A DNA stretch of 19,158 nucleotides from NCBI GenBank assembly GCA_964508185.1, contig CAZDSS010000049.1:1-19158 (forward strand), written 5' to 3'. The number at the start of each line of letters is the position of its first letter. Position 1 is the stretch's first letter. This document shows positions 14,835 through 19,158 of this stretch, piece after piece. The notes under the pieces were generated by a model, which was not told the origin of the DNA, ran no database searches, and worked only from the letters and a program-made list of their open reading frames with translations. The translations under genes were made by a program, and so were the position numbers. This DNA is from CAZDSS01 sp964508185 (GTDB taxonomy: Bacteria > Pseudomonadota > Alphaproteobacteria > Sphingomonadales > Govanellaceae).

Positions 14835-15947
14835 TCACTCCACGGGCGTCACCCAGGGAAAGAGACGGACGGGAAGCTTGTCGGTGAAGGCCGCGGCCCG
14901 CGCCACAAGGTCGGTGCGCGGCAGAAGCCCCGTCTGGGTGTCGATGAAGGAGACGACGGAGGCCGCATTCACCGTCGCCGCGCGGAGCGCGAGTTCCGCG
15001 CGCTCGCCCGCCGCCATCATGCCGGCAAAGGTGGAGGCGAAGGAATCCCCCGCCCCGGCGGTTCCTGCGACCCGCACCTTCAGGACCGGGCAGTGATGGA
15101 TTCCCTCATCATCCGCAAGATAGGCGCCGCCCGTGCCGTCGGTCACCAGCACATGGCGCGGCCCGAGCTTGCGCATGGTCGCAAGGAACCGGGCAAGCCC
15201 CATGTCGAACCCGCCGAAGCTCAAGCCGAGCCTCAAGAGTTCCGGCATATCCCCCTGAACTTCAATGCGCGGCAGCCCCTCGCGGGATGCGGGATTTGCG
15301 GCCAGCGCCGGCACCAGCGCCGCCGCCTCAACCCGGTTGATGGTGAGAAGATCCACGTGCGGCAGGCAGTCGAGGAAGGCCTGGGTGCGCGAGGTGAGCT
15401 GCCGGATCCCGGGATTGGTGGTAACGAACGCCCCCGCCTCCCGCGCCATGCGCAGGATGCGCGGGAACTGGTCGGCGGAATCGTCCGACAGGGCGGTGAC
15501 ATAGACGAGGTCGGCGCCGGCGAAGATCTCCGGCCGGATGTCCCGCTCGCGCAGCATCCGGTTGGCGCCGCGATGGGTGAAGATGGTGGCGTTGCGATCG
15601 TGGGACGAGACCATGACGGCGGTGCCCGTCGCGGCTTCCGGGGTCTCGAGCACGAAGTCGGTCCCGACATTTTCCGCCTGCAGGCGCTCCCGCACCTTGT
15701 CGGCGTTGAGATCGCGGCCGACCTTCACCACGGCCTTCGCCTCGTAGCCCAGGCGGCGCAGGGACACGGCCGTGTTCACCGCGCCCCCGCCCACATGCAT
15801 GGTGATGCTTTCCGCCTCGATCTTTCGGCCCTGTTCGAGGAGCAGGAAGGAGGTGGTGGCGTTGGTCATGGTGACCCGCTCGATATCCGCGTTGCGCACG
15901 ATGGTGATGATGTCGATCATCGCCGAGCCGATGGTCACGGCCTTCAT
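14835..15947 (-). CDS. PfkB-family carbohydrate kinase
   Basis: Ribokinase/PfkB-type sugar kinase of 370 residues. The N-terminal signature VGGGAVNTAVSLRRLGYEA (about 52-71) binds substrate. The C-terminal signature GTAGAGDSFAS contains the catalytic base D301 and the anion hole, and VTDGTGGAYL near 263 belongs to the nucleotide site. The ATG at 15947 is preceded by GGGGAG at 7 nt; the frame is open further upstream but overlaps the next gene. No sugar transporter or isomerase gene is nearby, so the substrate (sugar, sugar phosphate or nucleoside) is unknown. The protein is somewhat longer than ribokinase (about 310), with an extra segment around residues 218-252. The same-strand gene upstream ends 38 nt before this start. 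Confidence 0.87.
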   Translation of the reverse strand: MKAVTIGSAMIDIITIVRNADIERVTMTNATTSFLLLEQGRKIEAESITMHVGGGAVNTAVSLRRLGYEAKAVVKVGRDLNADKVRERLQAENVGTDFVLETPEAATGTAVMVSSHDRNATIFTHRGANRMLRERDIRPEIFAGADLVYVTALSDDSADQFPRILRMAREAGAFVTTNPGIRQLTSRTQAFLDCLPHVDLLTINRVEAAALVPALAANPASREGLPRIEVQGDMPELLRLGLSFGGFDMGLARFLATMRKLGPRHVLVTDGTGGAYLADDEGIHHCPVLKVRVAGTAGAGDSFASTFAGMMAAGERAELALRAATVNAASVVSFIDTQTGLLPRTDLVARAAAFTDKLPVRLFPWVTPVE

Positions 15948-15985
15948 GTCCAAACTCCCCCCTTGCCTCGGAATCCTGGACCGTT

Positions 15986-17227
15986 CTAGTCGCCCTCGCC
16001 CGCCGGGGCAACCGGGGCGCCGGGGGCAAGCGTGACGACGGCGGCGCCCGCCGCATCCAGAAGCTCCAGATCGTCGCCCGCGAGCCTCCAGGCGACGACG
16101 CGGCCGAGGACGTCGAGGAAGCGGCGCTCCGCCTCCATGATCTCGGGCGCGCAGGCGCGCCGGGTGGTGACCAGGGGGCCGAGCTCCAGCTTCTCGCCCC
16201 GGAACTTCGCCTGGCCTGCGAGGAAGTTGCACCCCGCGCGGCCGTTCACCTGCCCGCTCGCCGCGAAGGTCAGGGTCTGCTGGGCCTTGGGGTCGGCTGC
16301 GCTCCCCTCCACAAGGCTTGCAATCCATTCCGTGGCGTAAAGCGCCGAGCGCGCCCTCGGCTCGTCCGCGTAATGGAGGAAGCCGCGCAGCCTGCCCTTG
16401 CCGTCCAGCACCCGCTCGGCGCGGCCGTGATCAAGAATGGGCGGGGTGCCGGATGCCGGATAAAGGACGGGTCCGCCCTCGCCCGAGGTGCCGTCGCTTT
16501 CCGGCGCGTCTGCGATGTCCTTCGCCTTGCCGCGGCTGGTGGCGATGCAGTCGCGCCGCCGCCCCTCGTCATCCTGCAGGCGCACCGTGACACGCCCCTC
16601 CGCCGTGGCGGCGGCATGGAGGACGCGAAGCCCGGTTCCCTCGGCCTTCTTCAGGCATCCCTCGATCGCGGGGAGAAGGTCCGGCAGGTTCCGCGTCCAG
16701 TCCCCGGGATCCCTGGCGGCGACATCGGCGACGGGCGCTGCGGCGAGATCAAGCCCCATGATCGCCGTGCAGCAGCCCGCAAGGGGCCGCTCGCCGGAAA
16801 GGGACGCCACCGCCGCGTGCGTGAAATCGGGTCCCTCGTCGGACATGGTGTCGAGGCACTGGCCGCGCCGCATGACGGCGACCAGCACGTCGCCCGCCTT
16901 GCCGCCGGACGCGCCGCGCCAGACGCTGACGGACGGGTCGAGATATTCAAGATGGTCCATCCGGCCCTCGAAGGTCTCGGACTCCCGCTTCTCGCCGAGG
17001 GGACGGGAAAGGCGCGCCTCGCCCTCGTCCATCACCAACGACCAGAAGGGCTCGTTGCCGCGGCACTGGAACTGACGCACCGTCATGGCCGAAGCCTGCG
17101 CTCGAGTTTGAGCTTGCGTTTGAGTTTGGGCTTGAGCCTGGGCCTCACCCTGCGGCGCGGCCGCCGCAACTCCCGCCCCAAGACTTGCGCAGGCCGCAAG
17201 GCCGATCATCCACTGCTTCATTGCCAT
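15986..17227 (-). CDS. Secreted META/HslJ-domain protein with Gln-rich N-terminal repeat
   Basis: A 413-residue exported protein of unknown function. A signal peptide (about 1-24, MAMKQWMIGLAACASLGAG start, cleavage near VAAAA) is followed by a low-complexity Gln/Ala/Thr segment (28-45). A cysteine-containing domain follows with FQCRGNEPFWSL at 53-64, resembling the COG3650 type. The C-terminal META (HslJ-like) domain spans about 297-402, with VNGRAGCNFLAGQAKF and RRACAPEIMEAERRFLDVL. META domains are tied to heat-inducible or motility-related envelope proteins, but the molecular role is unclear. I choose the ATG at 17227 because GGGAG lies 8 nt upstream; 17242 and 17221 are alternatives. It follows tRNA-Pro on the same strand and precedes the sugar kinase by 38 nt. 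Confidence 0.8.
   Translation of the reverse strand: MAMKQWMIGLAACASLGAGVAAAAPQGEAQAQAQTQTQAQTRAQASAMTVRQFQCRGNEPFWSLVMDEGEARLSRPLGEKRESETFEGRMDHLEYLDPSVSVWRGASGGKAGDVLVAVMRRGQCLDTMSDEGPDFTHAAVASLSGERPLAGCCTAIMGLDLAAAPVADVAARDPGDWTRNLPDLLPAIEGCLKKAEGTGLRVLHAAATAEGRVTVRLQDDEGRRRDCIATSRGKAKDIADAPESDGTSGEGGPVLYPASGTPPILDHGRAERVLDGKGRLRGFLHYADEPRARSALYATEWIASLVEGSAADPKAQQTLTFAASGQVNGRAGCNFLAGQAKFRGEKLELGPLVTTRRACAPEIMEAERRFLDVLGRVVAWRLAGDDLELLDAAGAAVVTLAPGAPVAPAGEGD
17093..17146 (-). repeat. Gln-codon tandem repeat in the META-domain gene
   Basis: Degenerate 6-bp units (CAR followed by GCN or ACN) encode alternating Gln-Ala and Gln-Thr, with one unit changed to Arg-Ala, right after the signal peptide. 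The codons vary, so the repeat is old or selected at the protein level. Its length may differ between strains. Confidence 0.75.
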
Positions 17228-17348
17228 GATCGCATCTCCCATGCCTTCCGCCCATCATCGGCCGAAGCCTTCGATCGGACAAGAAAATGCTCGCCGACCA
17301 TTGCGGCGCGAGTGGGGCAAAGCCCCATGCAACGGGAAATGCGGGAAG

Positions 17349-17425
<77 letters not shown>

Positions 17426-17501
17426 ATATTGGATTTCTGCGGGTTTAGCTCATCTCTTGGTGCCGCGCAAGGATTTGCGAAGACCAGAAGGGCCTGTCCC
17501 G

Positions 17502-18083
17502 TCACTCCGCGGGAACGGTATGGGACGCGAAGATCTTGTGCTCCACCCGGTCGTTCACGCCGATGCCGAGGCGGGCGACGGTGCCGCCGTTGAGTTCGAG
17601 GACCGCGCGCACGGGCACCACGGACGAGATGGGCGTCTCGTCATGGGGCACGGCGTTCTCGCGGATATGGCGGATCACCCCGTCGCCGTCGATGAACAGC
17701 ATGTCGAGGGGAATGAAGGTGTTCTTCATCCACATGGCGACCCGGGCCTCGCGCCCGTAGTCGAAGATCATGCCCGCATCCTCCGGCATGGAGCGGCGGA
17801 ACATGAGGCCGCGGGCCCGTTCCTCGGGCGTCGCGGCAAGCTCCACGATGAAATCGTGGTCCCGCCCGTCGGCGGTGCGGATCACCAGGGCGTCGCGGGG
17901 CAGGATGTCGACCGCCCGCTCCTCCGTCGCGGCGTTGGCGGCGCCGCTGAGGCCCGCCGCGGGGCGTGACACCGCCTCGTTGTCGCGGCTCGCGGCAAGG
18001 TCCGCGCAGGCCACACCGGCAAGCCCGCCGCAAAGGGCGACGAGCATCACCAGGGGACGCATGAGGATTTGCTTTGAAATCAT
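17502..18083 (-). CDS. DUF192-family exported protein
   Basis: A 193-residue protein with an N-terminal hydrophobic export signal (about 8-28, RPLVMLVALCGGLAGVACA) and a C-terminal DUF192 domain (about 62-193). It shows the family pattern VELAATPEERARGLMFR, MIFDYG, MWMKNTFIPLDMLFID and PVRAVLELNGG. The function of DUF192 is unknown; members are small beta-rich periplasmic or extracellular domains. The GVAC motif is not a proper lipobox, so signal peptidase I cleavage is more likely than lipoprotein processing. The start is the ATG at 18083; the ATG at 18062 is an alternative that leaves a shorter signal peptide. It lies 43 nt downstream of the double cold-shock gene, an arrangement I recall as common in alphaproteobacteria, so the two are probably cotranscribed. 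Confidence 0.87.
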   Translation of the reverse strand: MISKQILMRPLVMLVALCGGLAGVACADLAASRDNEAVSRPAAGLSGAANAATEERAVDILPRDALVIRTADGRDHDFIVELAATPEERARGLMFRRSMPEDAGMIFDYGREARVAMWMKNTFIPLDMLFIDGDGVIRHIRENAVPHDETPISSVVPVRAVLELNGGTVARLGIGVNDRVEHKIFASHTVPAE

Positions 18084-18126
18084 ACGACAGCCGCCGCCAT
18101 CATCCGCGCTACGGACAGGGCCAGAT

Positions 18127-18693
18127 TCAGGTTTCCGCCTTCTGCACCGCCTGGATGTTGGTGGCAAGCAGACCGCGTTCGCCGCGGCCGATGGCGACCC
18201 GCACCTGTTCGCCGGGTTCAAGATCGGTGATCCCGGCTCGCCGCAGCACCTCCATATGCACGAAGATGTCCTGCTGGCCGTCGCCGAGGGAGACGAAGCC
18301 ATAGCCGCGGGCGCGGTTGAACCACTTGACCACGGCCTCCACCGCCTCGCCCGCAGGCATGACGGGCGCGATGGACGCGCTTTCCCGCTCCCGCGCCGGC
18401 GGTGTGAGCGCCGTGGACAGGTCCAGGGCGGTCACGCGGATCGCCTGCCTCCCCTTGGGCCGCCGCACCACAAGGCAGGTGACGGTCGCCCCTTCGGGAA
18501 CCGACCGGCGGCCGATCTCCTTCAGGGCGGAGAAATGCAGCAGCACGTCCCCCTCCCCGTCGTTGGGCACGACGAAGCCGTACCCCTTGACGGCGTCGAA
18601 CCACTTCACGACGCCGGTAAGTTCCACTGCCTGTGAATCCTGCGTCAACGGCGAAGCCGTTTCCGCATCCCCGACACAACTACTCGTCGTCAC
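18127..18693 (-). CDS. Double cold-shock-domain protein
   Basis: Single-stranded nucleic acid binding protein of 188 residues with two cold-shock domains: 26-92 with RNP1 KGYGFV and RNP2 DVLLHF, and 119-186 with RNP1 RGYGFV and RNP2 DIFVHM. A linker of about 26 residues joins them. Classic CspA is about 70 residues; tandem-domain versions are typical of alphaproteobacteria, where some act in stationary phase or general RNA chaperoning. The start is the GTG at 18693, with a very strong GGGGAGG ribosome site 5 nt upstream. A promoter with a short leader, a hairpin over the ribosome site and a CtrA-like box lie upstream and are listed separately. DUF192 follows after 43 nt. Confidence 0.93.
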   Translation of the reverse strand: MTTSSCVGDAETASPLTQDSQAVELTGVVKWFDAVKGYGFVVPNDGEGDVLLHFSALKEIGRRSVPEGATVTCLVVRRPKGRQAIRVTALDLSTALTPPARERESASIAPVMPAGEAVEAVVKWFNRARGYGFVSLGDGQQDIFVHMEVLRRAGITDLEPGEQVRVAIGRGERGLLATNIQAVQKAET

Positions 18694-18701
18694 GGTATCC
18701 T

Positions 18702-18716
18702 CCCCACTCCTAGGGG
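18702..18716 (-). promoter_or_regulatory. Hairpin over the ribosome site of the cold-shock gene
   Basis: In the mRNA, CCCC pairs with GGGG across the 7-nt loop TAGGAGT, and the GGGG arm is part of the GGGGAGG ribosome site. The loop exposes a second SD-like AGGAG. The stem is short, so it may melt easily; a role in translational control is inferred. Confidence 0.4.
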
Positions 18717-18720
18717 AATT

Positions 18721-18748
18721 ACCATAGCATGTTTTGCGCGGATCACAA
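18721..18748 (-). promoter_or_regulatory. Promoter of the cold-shock gene
   Basis: On the minus strand TTGTGA (18743-18748) and TATGGT (18721-18726) are spaced by 16 bp, about 28 nt before the GTG start. That predicts a short leader of about 20 nt. Both hexamers match the housekeeping consensus at four of six positions. Confidence 0.55.
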
Positions 18749-18756
18749 AGGAATCC

Positions 18757-18771
18757 TTAACGGTAGATTAA
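18757..18771. promoter_or_regulatory. CtrA-like box TTAA-N7-TTAA
   Basis: TTAA (18757-18760), CGGTAGA, TTAA (18768-18771), then C: a perfect match to the CtrA consensus TTAA-N7-TTAA(C). The centre is about 18 bp upstream of the -35 of the cold-shock gene and about 98 bp before the iron-sulfur scaffold ATG, so either or both genes could be controlled. Confidence 0.5.
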
Positions 18772-18861
18772 CAATTTGGGCGAGCACAACCGCCCGGCGC
18801 GAAGGGCGCGGCCGCAGATGATCGCTGGACAGCGGACGAAAATCCGCCTATTAGCCGGGCC

Positions 18862-19158
18862 ATGATCGACCCCCTTTATCAGAAGGAAATCCTGCGCCTT
18901 GCGGCGGAAGCGGCGGGCGCCGGGCGGCTTGACGCGCCGGATGCGAGCGCGTCGGTGCGGAACCCCCTGTGCGGCGACCAGATCACCCTGGACCTCAAGC
19001 TCGAGGACGGCCGCATCACGGCGCTGGCCCATCACACCCGGGCCTGCGTCCTCTGCCAGGCGAGCGCGGCGCTGCTTTCGACGACCGCCCTCGGCCGCAG
19101 CATGGCGGAATGCCGGGAAGCGGCGGAGTCCCTCAGGAAATTCCTCGCAGGCGACGCG
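18862..19158 (+). CDS. Iron-sulfur cluster scaffold protein (IscU/SufU/NifU-N type), 3'-truncated
   Basis: The first 99 residues of an IscU-like scaffold on which iron-sulfur clusters are assembled; the gene continues past the window edge. The conserved first cluster ligand C37 and D39 lie in NPLCGDQITLDL and the second ligand C62 in HTRACVLCQASAALL. In SufU-type proteins the latter motif is GCAISxAS, so C65 stands where Ser is usual. The third conserved cysteine would lie beyond the window. The ATG at 18862 has only a weak GCCGGGCC before it. It is divergent from the double cold-shock gene across 168 bp that include the CtrA-like box. No other isc or suf genes are visible, so which system it serves is open. 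Confidence 0.85.
   Translation, partial: MIDPLYQKEILRLAAEAAGAGRLDAPDASASVRNPLCGDQITLDLKLEDGRITALAHHTRACVLCQASAALLSTTALGRSMAECREAAESLRKFLAGDA

Noticed and set aside
17313..17327. TGGGGC-AAA-GCCCCA hairpin downstream of tRNA-Pro
   Set aside because: The 6-bp stem is perfect but no T-run follows on the minus strand and its loop is only 3 nt, so I do not call it a terminator; it could still be a processing site.

Overview
The window is ordinary, densely packed, GC-rich chromosome from an alphaproteobacterium. Evidence for that placement: an NDUFS4-type accessory subunit of respiratory complex I, a two-domain cold-shock gene next to a DUF192 gene, a stand-alone hisI, and a hybrid kinase with an H-box of the SHDLQQPL type. 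A perfect TTAA-N7-TTAA site that looks like a CtrA box also fits. I cannot name the genus. I see no insertion sequence, prophage, CRISPR array, rRNA or transfer gene. Two tRNA genes (Arg-UCU and Pro-UGG), both with encoded CCA ends, lie on the minus strand.

Layout. 1-2843 (+): a sulfur amino acid operon with the 3' part of cysK, then sseA and metC. 2840-4917 (-): a zinc operon zur-znuC-znuB, without znuA in the window. 5023-5451 (+): hisI. 5454-10133: a signalling cluster with a receiver-only protein (-), a NarL/FixJ-type response regulator (+) and a cytoplasmic hybrid histidine kinase with five PAS domains (-). A 471-bp AT-rich spacer full of inverted repeats lies between the two response regulators, and a strong terminator lies between the DNA-binding regulator and the kinase. 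10273-11112 (+): a ThuA-family gene, which overlaps tail to tail with a class I glutamine amidotransferase-like gene (11077-11799, -).

11830-14271 (-): an alkylation-damage operon in the order ada, a PF09859-like 2-oxoglutarate/Fe(II) oxygenase, alkB. The reading frames overlap, and the amidotransferase follows 30 nt later. 14374-17425 (-): tRNA-Arg, the NDUFS4-like gene, a PfkB-family sugar kinase, a secreted META/HslJ-domain protein with a Gln-rich repeat, and tRNA-Pro. 17502-18693 (-): a DUF192 gene and a double cold-shock-domain gene. 18862-end (+): the 5' part of an IscU/SufU-type iron-sulfur scaffold gene, divergent from the cold-shock gene.

How the genes relate: the first block assimilates sulfur into cysteine and on towards homocysteine. 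The zinc block is a self-regulated uptake module. The ada block repairs alkylated DNA by methyl transfer (Ada) and oxidative demethylation (AlkB), with a second oxygenase translationally coupled to Ada. The signalling cluster looks like a phosphorelay without its HPt protein. I found no clearly undescribed system. The observations most worth following are the coupled oxygenase in the ada operon, the structured leader of the NarL-type regulator, and the CtrA-like site with an SD-masking hairpin in front of the cold-shock gene.
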